Origin: an uncultured Lachnospiraceae bacterium
GTDB lineage: Bacteria; Bacillota; Clostridia; Lachnospirales; Lachnospiraceae
Length of the DNA: 64,000 nt
Assembly: GCA_910587955.1 (NCBI GenBank)
Contig: CAJUNN010000005.1
Span: 6,600 to 70,599 of the forward strand
Reading direction: 5' to 3'
The position numbers were made by a program, and so were the translations under genes. The notes beneath the pieces are model-generated. The model searched no databases and was not told the origin of the DNA. It saw only the letters and a list, made by a program, of their open reading frames with translations. Shown here in pieces: positions 53,410 to 61,911 of this stretch. Each line of letters opens with the position of its first letter. Within the stretch, counting starts at the first letter, position 1.

Positions 53410-54508
53410 CCGCTTCACTCCTGTTTTCCTTCCCTGCAATCTCTCTAAGGACCCCCAGAAACACTTCATTCTCTTCTGCCGTGCGCACGGCGGCCCGGTA
53501 ATGCTCCTCCGTGAGGCCCCGGTAATTGGCGCAGCTCCGCAGAAGAATTCCCCGCTCCAGCAGCTTTTCACAGAGATTTTTCTCTCCCGGCGCCCGGAAA
53601 CAAAGATAGTTGGCCCTCCCGTCGCAGACGAAAAAGCCCAGCCTTTCAAGCTCCGCTTTCATCCGCTTCCGCTCCCGTTCTATGAGGCAAAACGTCCGTT
53701 CCCGAAACCCGGCCGCCTGCAGGGCTCCCAGCCCCGCCGCCTGCGCAGGCACCGACACGGCCCAGGGCTGCCCGGCTTTTTCCATCCCTGCCAGCAGCTC
53801 CCGATCCGCAGACATTACATAGCCCAAACGCAGGCCCGGCATGGCATAGAGCTTTGTAAAAGATTTGAGAATCACCAAATTGGGATACCGCTTAAGACAG
53901 TCTCCCAGGGTATACTCCCGCTGCTCCGGCACAAAATCCAGAAAGCACTCGTCCAAAAAGACCCGCACTCCCAGGGCCTGGGCCCGGTCTGCCAGAGCCG
54001 TCAGAAGCTCCCGGCCGGTCAAAAGCCCCGTTGGATTATTGGGATTGCAGAGAAAAATCAGATCCAAATCCTCTGTGACGGCCGAAAGAATATCCTCCCG
54101 GACCGCAAGGTCTTCTCCCAGACTCCAGCGGCGGATCTCTGCCCCCGCCTGGACAAGGGCTTCTTCATACTCTGCAAAGGCCGGCGCCGTCACCAGAGCC
54201 TTCCCCGGCTTTAAGGCATACACAAGGCGGTAGATAAGATCCGCCCCTCCGTTCCCGCACAAGATCTCTTCCGGATCCCTTCCCTCAGCCTCTGCAATGG
54301 CTTTGCAAAGCTTCCGGCAAAAGGGATCCGGGTAGTGCTGTGCTTCCGAAATCCCTGCAAGAACCGCCTCGCGCACCTGGCGGGGCATCCCCAGAGGATT
54401 GATATTGGCGGAGAAATCCAGCAGTTCTTCCGGCCTCTTTCCGCTTTTCACGGAAGCTCCCAGACGATCCCCCCCGTGAACGGCCTCCCGGCACTTTACA
54501 CGCTTCAT
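53399..54508 (-). CDS. PLP-dependent aminotransferase, probable L-threonine-phosphate decarboxylase CobD
   Basis: 369 aa from the ATG at 54508. HGGDRLGASVKSG and LLDFSANINPLGMP at the start are typical of CobD; CNPNNPTGLL and the PLP Lys in ILKSFTKLYAMPGLRLGYVM confirm the fold-type I group. CobD makes aminopropanol phosphate for CbiB. Histidinol-phosphate aminotransferase is the close alternative, but position favours CobD. Overlaps the hemC fusion gene by 4 bp. Confidence 0.9.
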   Translation of the reverse strand: MKRVKCREAVHGGDRLGASVKSGKRPEELLDFSANINPLGMPRQVREAVLAGISEAQHYPDPFCRKLCKAIAEAEGRDPEEILCGNGGADLIYRLVYALKPGKALVTAPAFAEYEEALVQAGAEIRRWSLGEDLAVREDILSAVTEDLDLIFLCNPNNPTGLLTGRELLTALADRAQALGVRVFLDECFLDFVPEQREYTLGDCLKRYPNLVILKSFTKLYAMPGLRLGYVMSADRELLAGMEKAGQPWAVSVPAQAAGLGALQAAGFRERTFCLIERERKRMKAELERLGFFVCDGRANYLCFRAPGEKNLCEKLLERGILLRSCANYRGLTEEHYRAAVRTAEENEVFLGVLREIAGKENRSEADGT

Positions 54509-56904
54509 GTTTCCCAGTCCTCTCGTATCACATCCCGGATTCCCTCCGCCGTGTAGACGGATGCACTCTTGTAGACCGGAATCCCCAAACGGCAGGCCGC
54601 CTTCTCCGTCACCGGACCAATACAAATGACCTTCGCCCGGACTCCGCCCGGATCCTTTACCATCCCTGCGAAAGCTTTTGCCGCCGAAGCGCTTGCCAGG
54701 GTAATGTAGTCCACCCGGGACAGCATCCGCTCCAGGGCTTCTTTCTTCCGCTCATCCGCTTCCGTACCGTAAAGGGGAACTGCCGTATAGGAAATACCAG
54801 CCGCCCTGCAGGCATCCGGAAGCTCCCCGGAAGCTTCCCGCGCCCGCAAAAGCAAAAGCCGGTCGCTCCCTGCAAGCTGCGGAATCCACTCCCGGGCCAA
54901 ATCCGCACTGGAAAAACGGCTGGGAACAAAATCCGCATAGATTCCGTGTTCCTCCAAAGCCTCCCGGGTTCCCTGGCCGATGACGGCAAACTTCATAAAA
55001 GAAAGACGCCGCACATCCAATTTCCGTTCTTTCGCATACCGGAAAAACAGCTCCACGCCGTTTGCGCTGGTAAATACAATCCAGGTATAAGCCTCCAGTC
55101 TGTCAAAAGCCTGGTCTAATTCCGGGGTGACGAGAGCCTTTGTGCGGATCAGGCTTAAGGATACCGGCTCCGCCCCCTCCTTCTCAAAGACCTCCCGCTG
55201 CTTTTCGCACATAGACCGGGTTCCCGTGAGAAGAATCCTGGCTCCGAAAAGAGAGCCCCTGCCAAACCAGGACAACTCCTCCTTAAGGGACACCACTTGG
55301 CCTACCACCGTCACCGCAGGCGTCTTGATGCCCGCTTCCCGGGCCTTCCCGGCAATCTCGCAAAGTTTCCCGCACACGCATCTCTGCCGGGCCGTGGTCC
55401 CCTCCTGGATTACTGCCGCCGGCGTCTCCGGATCCTTTCCGTTGGCGATCAGCGCCTCCGCAATATGGGGCAGGCTTCCAAGCCCCATAAGAAAGACCAG
55501 GGTTCCCTCCTCCCGGGCCAGGGTAGCGTAGTCCAGGGCCGGTCCCTCCTTGCCACTGCTCTCATGCCCCGTAATTACATGAAAAGATGAGGCGAATTCC
55601 CGGTGCGTCACCGGAATTCCCCCATAGGCCGCAGCCGCATAGCAGGAAGACACGCCGGGAACCACTTCAAATTCAATCCCCGCTTTGTGAAGCTCCCAAG
55701 CTTCCTCTCCGCCTCTTCCGAAGATGAAGGGATCTCCCCCTTTCAGACGGGCAACGTTCTTTCCCTCCAGCGCCTTCTCAACCAGCAGCCTGTTTGTCTC
55801 CTCCTGTCTGAGATGATGATGAGAGGCCCGCTTTCCCGCGTAAATAAGCTCCGCATCTTCCCTGGCCTCATTGAGGGCGCAGTCTGTCCCCAGATTGTCA
55901 TAGACAATCACGTCTGCCCTGCGGATACAGTCCAGGCATTTCCGGGTGAGAAGGCTTAAGTCTCCCGGCCCGGCCCCCAGAAGCCAGACCTTTCCCTTCT
56001 TCACCTCTTGGGCCATCCGTATTCCCAGGTCCTTAACTGTCCTCCGGGCATCCGCCTGCGGATCTGCGCCCTGAACACGTTCCCTGGCATAGGCATAGCG
56101 GGGGGACCTCCCGTCCCGGGCATACATGACCCGCATCTCAATCCCGTTCTCTCCCACCCGGCACAGGCCGGCCGCAGGCGCATTGCAGCTCCCGCCGATG
56201 GCAGACAAGAAGCTCCGCTCCGCTTCCAGCTCCAGGGCCGCCTGCTCACAGTGAATGGCTGCAAGAACCTCCTCCATATGGCCCTTTGGGGCCTCCACAG
56301 CCAGAATCCCCTGTCCAGCGGCCGGAAGAAAGGTATCCGGATTTAGATACTCCAGACAGAAATTCTCCTCTTTTAGAAGTCCCAGCCGCGAAAGTCCCGC
56401 GGCCGCAAGCAGGATGCCGTCGTATTGCCCCTCCTGAAGCTTTCGGAGCCGGGTAAGGACATTTCCCCTAAGAAGCGCCACCCGGATCCCGGGATTGACA
56501 GCCTTCGCCTGCAGCTCTCTCCGCAGGGAACTGGTCCCCACCACGCTTCCGGCCGGCAGGTCCGAAAGGGCTCTGCCGTCCCTTGTTACAAATACATCCC
56601 GGCAGTCTGCCCGCTCCAGAACCGCACCGATGCACAGCCCTCGCGGGAACTCCATGGGCATATCTTTGGCGCTGTGAACTGCCAGATCGATTTCTCCCTT
56701 TAAAAGCGCTTCCTCCAGCTCTTTGGTAAAAACTCCCTTTCCTCCAAAGGAGGTGAGAGAGCGATCAAGAATCTCGTCTCCCCGGGTGGACAGCTCCATA
56801 AGCTCCACTTCCGCCTCCGGGAAAGCCGCCTCAATCTTTTGCTTTACCAGTTCTGTCTGCACCAGGGCCAGCCTGCTCTTTCTCGTACCGATTCGAATTC
56901 TCAT
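54505..56904 (-). CDS. Triple fusion: porphobilinogen deaminase, uroporphyrinogen III methyltransferase, uroporphyrinogen III synthase
   Basis: 799 aa. Residues 1-300 are HemC: RIGTRKSRLALVQTELV, GVFTKELEEALL, AVHSAKDMP, and the dipyrromethane-binding Cys240 in AIGGSCNAPAAG. Residues about 302-545 are CobA/SumT: GAGPGDLSLLTRK, RLKGGDPFIFGRGGEE, VVPGVSSCYAAAAYGGIP. Residues about 557-799 are HemD: ILLTGTRSM, WIVFTSANGVELFF. One chain would take porphobilinogen to precorrin-2, committing carbon to cobalamin or sirohaem. CobA-HemD fusions are common in Clostridia; the three-domain HemC form is unusual. Confidence 0.95.
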   Translation of the reverse strand: MRIRIGTRKSRLALVQTELVKQKIEAAFPEAEVELMELSTRGDEILDRSLTSFGGKGVFTKELEEALLKGEIDLAVHSAKDMPMEFPRGLCIGAVLERADCRDVFVTRDGRALSDLPAGSVVGTSSLRRELQAKAVNPGIRVALLRGNVLTRLRKLQEGQYDGILLAAAGLSRLGLLKEENFCLEYLNPDTFLPAAGQGILAVEAPKGHMEEVLAAIHCEQAALELEAERSFLSAIGGSCNAPAAGLCRVGENGIEMRVMYARDGRSPRYAYARERVQGADPQADARRTVKDLGIRMAQEVKKGKVWLLGAGPGDLSLLTRKCLDCIRRADVIVYDNLGTDCALNEAREDAELIYAGKRASHHHLRQEETNRLLVEKALEGKNVARLKGGDPFIFGRGGEEAWELHKAGIEFEVVPGVSSCYAAAAYGGIPVTHREFASSFHVITGHESSGKEGPALDYATLAREEGTLVFLMGLGSLPHIAEALIANGKDPETPAAVIQEGTTARQRCVCGKLCEIAGKAREAGIKTPAVTVVGQVVSLKEELSWFGRGSLFGARILLTGTRSMCEKQREVFEKEGAEPVSLSLIRTKALVTPELDQAFDRLEAYTWIVFTSANGVELFFRYAKERKLDVRRLSFMKFAVIGQGTREALEEHGIYADFVPSRFSSADLAREWIPQLAGSDRLLLLRAREASGELPDACRAAGISYTAVPLYGTEADERKKEALERMLSRVDYITLASASAAKAFAGMVKDPGGVRAKVICIGPVTEKAACRLGIPVYKSASVYTAEGIRDVIREDWET

Positions 56905-57632
56905 ACCTCATACCCTCTCGGCGTAATCATACGGTTCCCGCTTACATACGTCTGGGAATTTCCAATCAGAACCACACTGAACATATCAATTTCCGCGTCT
57001 TTCAAGTGTTCCAGCGTGGTAATCTGCGCCCGCTCGTCTTTGCGGCCTGCATTGCGCACAATGCCCACCGGCGTCTCCTTCTTCCGGTAGCTCATGAGAA
57101 TCTTTGCCGCCTGCTCCACATACCCGGTCCGCTTTTTACTCTTGGGATTGTACAGGCAGACAATGAGATCTCCCTGGCCGGCACAGTCTACCCGTTTCAT
57201 AATGAGATCAAGAGGGGTCATCAGATCGCTTAAACTGATGACCGCAAAATCGTGCATCAAAGGAGCTCCCAGCACGGAAGCCGCCGCACTGGCCGCCGTA
57301 ACGCCCGGCACTGTCTCAATTTCGATCTCCGCTCCCATCTCTTCCGCAACCTGGTAGATAATACCTGCCATACCGTAGATACCACTGTCCCCGGAGCTCA
57401 CCATAGCCACGGTCTGTCCTTTCACCGCTTCCTCTACCGCCATGCGGCAGCGCTTTATCTCCTGCATCATGGGTGTGGCCAGGTATGTTTTCTCCGGGAA
57501 ATATTCCTTCAGCATATCTACATACGTGGTATACCCGGTTACGACATCCGCTTCCCGGATCACCCGGATACATTTGTCAGTCATATGTTCATAGCCTCCC
57601 GGCCCAAAACCCACTACGTACAATTTTCCCAT
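56901..57632 (-). CDS. cbiH: Precorrin-3B C17-methyltransferase (CbiH)
   Basis: 243 aa SAM-dependent tetrapyrrole methylase. VVGFGPGGYEHMTDKC at the N-terminus, MVSSGDSGIYGMAG, TVPGVTAASAAASVLGAPLMHDFAVISLSD and YNPKSKKR are the CbiH/CobJ signatures. Contracts the macrocycle and methylates C17. Stop overlaps the fusion gene start by 4 bp; separated from hemA by 16 bp. Confidence 0.95.
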   Translation of the reverse strand: MGKLYVVGFGPGGYEHMTDKCIRVIREADVVTGYTTYVDMLKEYFPEKTYLATPMMQEIKRCRMAVEEAVKGQTVAMVSSGDSGIYGMAGIIYQVAEEMGAEIEIETVPGVTAASAAASVLGAPLMHDFAVISLSDLMTPLDLIMKRVDCAGQGDLIVCLYNPKSKKRTGYVEQAAKILMSYRKKETPVGIVRNAGRKDERAQITTLEHLKDAEIDMFSVVLIGNSQTYVSGNRMITPRGYEV

Positions 57633-57648
57633 AAATTTGCGTCCTCTC

Positions 57649-58848
57649 TTATTCCTGACTCTCCGGCTCCCTGATACACCGGAAGAAACTTTTCAGTTCC
57701 TCTGGATCCGCCTGTTCCCGGATTCGGTAAAACAACTTATCGATGGCCTTCTCAAAGCCCTTTTTCTCTGCCTCTGCCAGCATCCATGCCTTGGTTTTCT
57801 CCATCTGGGGCACGGACCACTGGAAAATCATCCAGCGCATGAAATCTTCCGCATATTCCTGAAGAATCTCCCCTGCCTCCCGGGCCGCCCGCTTTTTGGC
57901 CAGATTGTTGGCCTTAGCCAGCTCCTCAAAATCATCCATATTAAAAAGGAAGGTCCTGGGTAGCTCTCCTATCCGCTCTTCAATGTCCACGGGAACCGCC
58001 AAATCCACAAACACCCGGACCTTATCCGTCCGAAGCCGCTCCTGCACCTTGGAACAAGCCATGGTATAGTGGGGACTGGCTGTGGCGCTGATAATCACAT
58101 CCATTTCGTCCACATAGTTGTAACGCTCCCGGTAATCGATCACCGTACTGCTTTCGCTTTTAAAATGGGCATCGTGGCTCAGTGTCACACTGCGGATGGT
58201 GCTGTAAATACGGATCCCCTTCATACTGTATAGATTTTTCAGGACAATGCTGCCAATCTGCCCGGTTCCGCCAATTACCAGAACTTTCTTCCCGGCCAGA
58301 TCTCCCAAAACCTCCTCCGCGGCTTTGATGGCCAAGGTAGCCGTAGACACGGAAGATTTGGACAAGTCCGTCTCTGTCTTAATCTTCTTGGCGCAGGTGA
58401 CAGCATAGCGGAACAGGGTATTGAGATATTTTCCTGCCGTTCCCGTCTCCCTGGCCTGTTCATGGGCCTTCTTTACCTGCCCGAGTATCTGATCCTCTCC
58501 CACCACCATGGAATCCAGCCCTGCCGTCACGGAAAAGAGATGCCGCACTGCTTTCTCGTCCTGGTAGAAACGCAGGTAATCCGCAATATGCTCTGTCTTC
58601 AAGGCCCCTGCCTCCCGAAGAAGGATCTGCTGAAGCCTCTGGAACAGATTCTGCCTGCGGCCGGAATCCGCCGCATACACATAAATTTCGGTCCGGTTGC
58701 AGGTCGCAATCACCACGCATTCCTGCACGCCGCCCTCTTTCAGAAACGTAAGACCCAGCCGCTCCTGCTGCTCCTGTGTAAAAGCAAACAGCCTGCGGAT
58801 CTCCAGCGGAGCCGTCTTGTGGCTGATGCTCAATAGCTGAATCCCCAT
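57649..58848 (-). CDS. hemA: Glutamyl-tRNA reductase
   Basis: 399 aa, the first step of the C5 route to 5-aminolevulinate. N-terminal GIQLLSISHKTAPLEIRR, catalytic Cys in VIATCNRTEIYVYA near 50, GEDQILGQVKKA, Rossmann segment VLVIGGTGQIGS and a C-terminal helical dimerisation domain. Not fused to a sirohydrochlorin dehydrogenase domain. Its place in the riboswitch-controlled operon implies B12 demand drives tetrapyrrole entry here. Confidence 0.95.
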   Translation of the reverse strand: MGIQLLSISHKTAPLEIRRLFAFTQEQQERLGLTFLKEGGVQECVVIATCNRTEIYVYAADSGRRQNLFQRLQQILLREAGALKTEHIADYLRFYQDEKAVRHLFSVTAGLDSMVVGEDQILGQVKKAHEQARETGTAGKYLNTLFRYAVTCAKKIKTETDLSKSSVSTATLAIKAAEEVLGDLAGKKVLVIGGTGQIGSIVLKNLYSMKGIRIYSTIRSVTLSHDAHFKSESSTVIDYRERYNYVDEMDVIISATASPHYTMACSKVQERLRTDKVRVFVDLAVPVDIEERIGELPRTFLFNMDDFEELAKANNLAKKRAAREAGEILQEYAEDFMRWMIFQWSVPQMEKTKAWMLAEAEKKGFEKAIDKLFYRIREQADPEELKSFFRCIREPESQE

Positions 58849-59604
58849 TTACTCCTGTACTCCCTTTCGAAACTCATGCGTAAAAGTTTTGTCATACAAT
58901 TTGGACAATTCATAATCGTCTCCCAGGAAATCTCCTACCACGGTCAAAGCCGTTTTGCAAATTCCCGCAGCCTTCACCTTGTCTGCAATGTCCCGAAGCG
59001 TTCCCCGGACAATTTTCTGGTCCTCCCAGGTTGCTTTGTAGACCACCGCTGCGGGCGTATCCTCCCGGTATGCCTGCCGCAGGGTGGACGCCAGCTCTTC
59101 TATCATCCCCACGCTCAGAAAAATAATCATGGTAGCCTGATGCCTGGCCAGATCCAGAAGCTTCTCTCCCTCCGGCATAGGGGTCCGCCCCTCCATCCGG
59201 GTGAGAATTACCGTCTGGCTCACGCCCGGCAGGGTGTATTCCTTTTTCAGCACTGCAGCAGCAGCCAGGAAAGAACTGACGCCCGGAATTACTTCGTATG
59301 CAATCCCCATACGCTCCAAGGCGTCCATCTGCTCCCGGTGCGCTCCGTATACGGCCGGATCCCCCGTGTGGACCCGGACCACCTTAAGCCCCTTCTCTTC
59401 CCCGTCCTTCATCACCGCCAGCACCTCTTCCAGATTCATACCGGCGCTGTTGTAAATAACCGCACCCTCCTTGGCGTCTGAAAGTACCTGGGGATTTACA
59501 AGAGACCCCGCATAAATAATAATATCCGCACTATCGATTAATTTTTTCCCTTTGATGGTCAGAAGCTCCGGATCTCCCGGTCCTGCCCCGATAAATGATA
59601 CCAT
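58849..59604 (-). CDS. cbiF: Precorrin-4 C11-methyltransferase (CbiF)
   Basis: 251 aa from the ATG at 59604. MVSFIGAGPGDPELLTIKGKKLI, YAGSLVNPQVL, VRVHTGDPAVYGAHREQMD and VIPGVSSFLAAAAVLKKEYTLP are CbiF/CobM signatures. First gene of the operon, following the cobalamin riboswitch. An upstream in-frame extension to 59763 would run through the riboswitch and is rejected. Ends at the base before the hemA start. Confidence 0.96.
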   Translation of the reverse strand: MVSFIGAGPGDPELLTIKGKKLIDSADIIIYAGSLVNPQVLSDAKEGAVIYNSAGMNLEEVLAVMKDGEEKGLKVVRVHTGDPAVYGAHREQMDALERMGIAYEVIPGVSSFLAAAAVLKKEYTLPGVSQTVILTRMEGRTPMPEGEKLLDLARHQATMIIFLSVGMIEELASTLRQAYREDTPAAVVYKATWEDQKIVRGTLRDIADKVKAAGICKTALTVVGDFLGDDYELSKLYDKTFTHEFRKGVQE

Positions 59605-59636
59605 ATATCCACTCCCTGCCTTTTTTTCACATAAGT

Positions 59637-59663
59637 AAAGATCCGCACGCAAAGCGGATCTTT
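59637..59663 (-). promoter_or_regulatory. Hairpin after the riboswitch aptamer (expression platform)
   Basis: Perfect 10-bp stem AAAGATCCGC/GCGGATCTTT with a 7-base loop, 33 bases before the cbiF ATG. It lacks a following U run, so control of ribosome access or partial termination is as likely as classical termination. Confidence 0.65.
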
Positions 59664-59705
59664 CCCTCTCTTTATCAGAACCGCTTTCCTCGGAAGCCTG
59701 TCTAA

Positions 59706-59874
59706 CCCGCACAGAAAGCAGGTTTCCTGACTTACAGTTCTTTGCTTGGCCGCCCCTTCTCACGCTTCTGGCGCAATGGTTTCTTCGGACCTCACTCCCT
59801 GAATACAGTGACCGGATCGTTTGGGGCTCTCACCCAATTCCCTTTTCTGTGCCTTTTGGCACACACTTTCTGCT
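59706..59874 (-). ncRNA. Cobalamin riboswitch
   Basis: Minus-strand aptamer. P1 pairs CAGAAAG (59866-59872) with CTTTCTG (59712-59718). GTGCC/GGCAC forms the P2 tip, the conserved core reads GGGAATTGGGTGAGAGCCCC then CCGGTCACTGTATTC, and the B12 box reads AAGTCAGGAAACCTGC. It should repress the 19-kb operon when adenosylcobalamin is high. Confidence 0.95.
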
Positions 59875-59905
59875 CTTCATAAATTTCTTTTTGATCTTTT
59901 TTAAC

Positions 59906-59934
59906 AGTTTAGCATATGGAAAGCTGTTCGTCAA
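59906..59934 (-). promoter_or_regulatory. Promoter of the cobalamin operon
   Basis: Minus-strand TTGACG (59929-59934), 17-bp spacer, TAAACT (59906-59911), placed about 30 bases before the riboswitch P1. Confidence 0.8.
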
Positions 59935-59946
59935 ACGTGAGATAAG

Positions 59947-59982
59947 AAAAAATATCTCCAGCCGGACACCCCGGTTGGAGAT
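59947..59982 (-). terminator. Terminator after the DUF6465 gene
   Basis: Stem ATCTCCAACCGG/CCGGCTGGAGAT (59971-59982 with 59954-59965, one mismatch) followed on the minus strand by A and TTTTTT. It insulates the cobalamin operon promoter. Confidence 0.88.
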
Positions 59983-60009
59983 ACGAAAAATTCTTTTTCT
60001 CTTTCAATC

Positions 60010-60423
60010 TTACAGATCAATCTTTCCGGCGGCCTTGCCGTTCACTACATAGTATGCAGCCGAATCCTCAGGCTTTACATACACGTCCAGGCTCTTCAGG
60101 GAAGATGCGCGGTGACCTTCCGCCACCCAGGCATTTTTCGCCTGTTCTGCAATATCCTCCAACCGGAACTCCTTTCCTGCAAACTGAATATATACGTTCT
60201 GGCTCGCCGCTTCCTTTTCTGCCTTCGTAGTTTTTGTCGTTTTGGGCGCAGCCTTTGCCGCAGCCTTTCTGGGTTCTGCCGTCTTCTTTGCAGGAGCTTT
60301 CTCTACCTTTACCGCTTCTTCCTTCACGGCACTTTCTTTTGCCGGGGCTGTTACGTTCTCTGTTTTAGCAGATACCGCTGCCGCCGTTTTCTTCGGTATC
60401 TCCGTTCCCTTCTTAGCAGTCAT
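60010..60423 (-). CDS. DUF6465 family protein with Lys/Ala-rich N-terminus
   Basis: 137 aa from the ATG at 60423 (GAGGAGG six bases upstream). Residues 1-78 are rich in Lys, Ala, Thr, Pro and Glu in histone H1-like runs (PAKKTAEPRKAAAKAAPKTT) and are probably disordered. Residues about 83-137 form a compact domain (NVYIQFAGKEFRLEDIAEQAKNAW, then VKPEDSAAYYVVNGKAAGKIDL) that defines the family. The basic tail suggests nucleic-acid binding, but none is shown. Single gene with its own terminator. Confidence 0.82.
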   Translation of the reverse strand: MTAKKGTEIPKKTAAAVSAKTENVTAPAKESAVKEEAVKVEKAPAKKTAEPRKAAAKAAPKTTKTTKAEKEAASQNVYIQFAGKEFRLEDIAEQAKNAWVAEGHRASSLKSLDVYVKPEDSAAYYVVNGKAAGKIDL

Positions 60424-60675
60424 TTTAATCCTCCTCAATACTTCTTCCAAGAAAAGTGAAAAATCACCAACGACTTTATTATAATCCCTTTCCCCTTTTT
60501 ATGCAACGAAGCCGGAATATTTCTCCAAATCCATCAATTTTCCCCAGTATTTCCACTGTTTTCCGGAAAAGCGCCTATATATGAAAAAAACTCCGTCCGG
60601 CCCGCCGGGTAAAAATCACGAAAGAAGGCTCTTTTAAGAAGGCTGTCGTAAGCGAAAGCACAACAGAGCAGATAC
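60424..60675. other. Intergenic region without a gene
   Basis: 252 bp. Holds the AT-rich upstream region of the DUF6465 gene. A CCGG-CGGG-CCGG structure followed on the minus strand by GGACGGAGTTTTTTT near 60588-60611 may end the serine operon. Two GAAGGCT direct repeats lie about 18 bp apart near 60625-60650. No ORF with a ribosome binding site seen. Confidence 0.4.
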
Positions 60676-61911
60676 CTATGTTAACATATGAATAAAAAGA
60701 CCGCTGCGCAGTTTGGGCTCAAACCAGGTGGATTTCGGCGGCATCAGCCGTCCGGCGTCTGCAACGGCAAACAATTCTCCGATAGAGGTGGGATACATGG
60801 CAAAGGCTGCCTCCATATCCGTATGTACCCGGCGCTCCAGCTCTTCAAGGCCCCGGATGCCTCCCACGAAATCCACGCGCCGGTCGGTTCTGGGATCCCC
60901 GATGCCCAGAACCGGATGAAGCAGTTCTCTTTGAAGAACGGACACATCCAGTCCCTCCACCGGATCGCCGTCTGCATATTCCGGTTTTATGGTCAGAAGA
61001 TACCAGCCCGTTTTCATACACAGGGAAATTTCTCCCTTTTTCCCGGGATGCCGGGGACCGGACAAAGGTTCCGTAATAAAGACCTTTCTCACCTGCTCCA
61101 GAAATTCTTCCTGGCTTAAGCCGTTCAGATCCCGCACCACCCGGTTGTAATCCATAATCATCAATTCATCGTCCGGGAAAAGCACCGAGAGAAAGTAATT
61201 AAATTCTTCCTCCCCCGTATATGCCGGATGAGCGGCTCTGCGCATGGTTCCCACCCGGACTGCGGAAGCTGCCCGGTGATGTCCATCCGCAATGTACAGG
61301 GAATCCATGCCGGCAAAAGCATTCCGGATCTCTTCCACAGTCCCAGCCTCCTCTATCCGCCAGCCCCGGTGGCCGATTCCGTCCTCCGAAACAAAGGAAA
61401 ACATCGGCGTCTTTTCTTTCTCCCGGGACAGGATCTTGCGGAGCACCGGATGGCTCCGGTAAGCCAAAAAGATAGGGCCCGTCTGAGCATCGCAGGCATC
61501 CACATGCCGGACCCGGTCTTCCTCCTTCTCCCGCCTGGTATTCTCATGCTTTTTAATACGGTTTTCCAGGTAATCATCCACGGAAGCACAGGCCACGATT
61601 CCCGTCTGGCTGCGGCCGTCCATGGTCAGTTCATACAGATAATAAGCATTTCCCTCATCACGGACAAAGGACCCATCCGTCTTCATTTCCTCCAAAAGTT
61701 CCCGTGCTTTCCCGTAAACCGGATCCCCGTACATATCTGCATCGGCGGGGAACTGGGTCTCCGGCCGGTCAATCCGCAGAAAGGAACGGGGATGTCCCGC
61801 CACCGCCTCTCTGGCCTCCGCCCGGCTGTACACATCGTAAGGCAGCGCCGCAATTTCCGGCTCTCTTCCCGGAGCCGGCCGTAGGGCTGCGAAAGGTCTA
61901 ACGTCAGCCAT
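60676..61911 (-). CDS. DUF1015 family protein
   Basis: 411 aa. Family traits: N-terminal RPFAALRPAPGREPEIAALPYDVYSRAEAREAV, the MDGRSQTGIVACASVDDYLEN region, IADGHHRAASAV and MIMDYNRVVRDLNG. Function is unproven. Its start overlaps the serA stop (TGATG), and serC lies before that, so it is the third gene of a serine operon, a neighbourhood seen for this family in many Clostridia. It may serve serine metabolism or its control; no phosphoserine phosphatase gene is otherwise visible here. Confidence 0.9.
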   Translation of the reverse strand: MADVRPFAALRPAPGREPEIAALPYDVYSRAEAREAVAGHPRSFLRIDRPETQFPADADMYGDPVYGKARELLEEMKTDGSFVRDEGNAYYLYELTMDGRSQTGIVACASVDDYLENRIKKHENTRREKEEDRVRHVDACDAQTGPIFLAYRSHPVLRKILSREKEKTPMFSFVSEDGIGHRGWRIEEAGTVEEIRNAFAGMDSLYIADGHHRAASAVRVGTMRRAAHPAYTGEEEFNYFLSVLFPDDELMIMDYNRVVRDLNGLSQEEFLEQVRKVFITEPLSGPRHPGKKGEISLCMKTGWYLLTIKPEYADGDPVEGLDVSVLQRELLHPVLGIGDPRTDRRVDFVGGIRGLEELERRVHTDMEAAFAMYPTSIGELFAVADAGRLMPPKSTWFEPKLRSGLFIHMLT

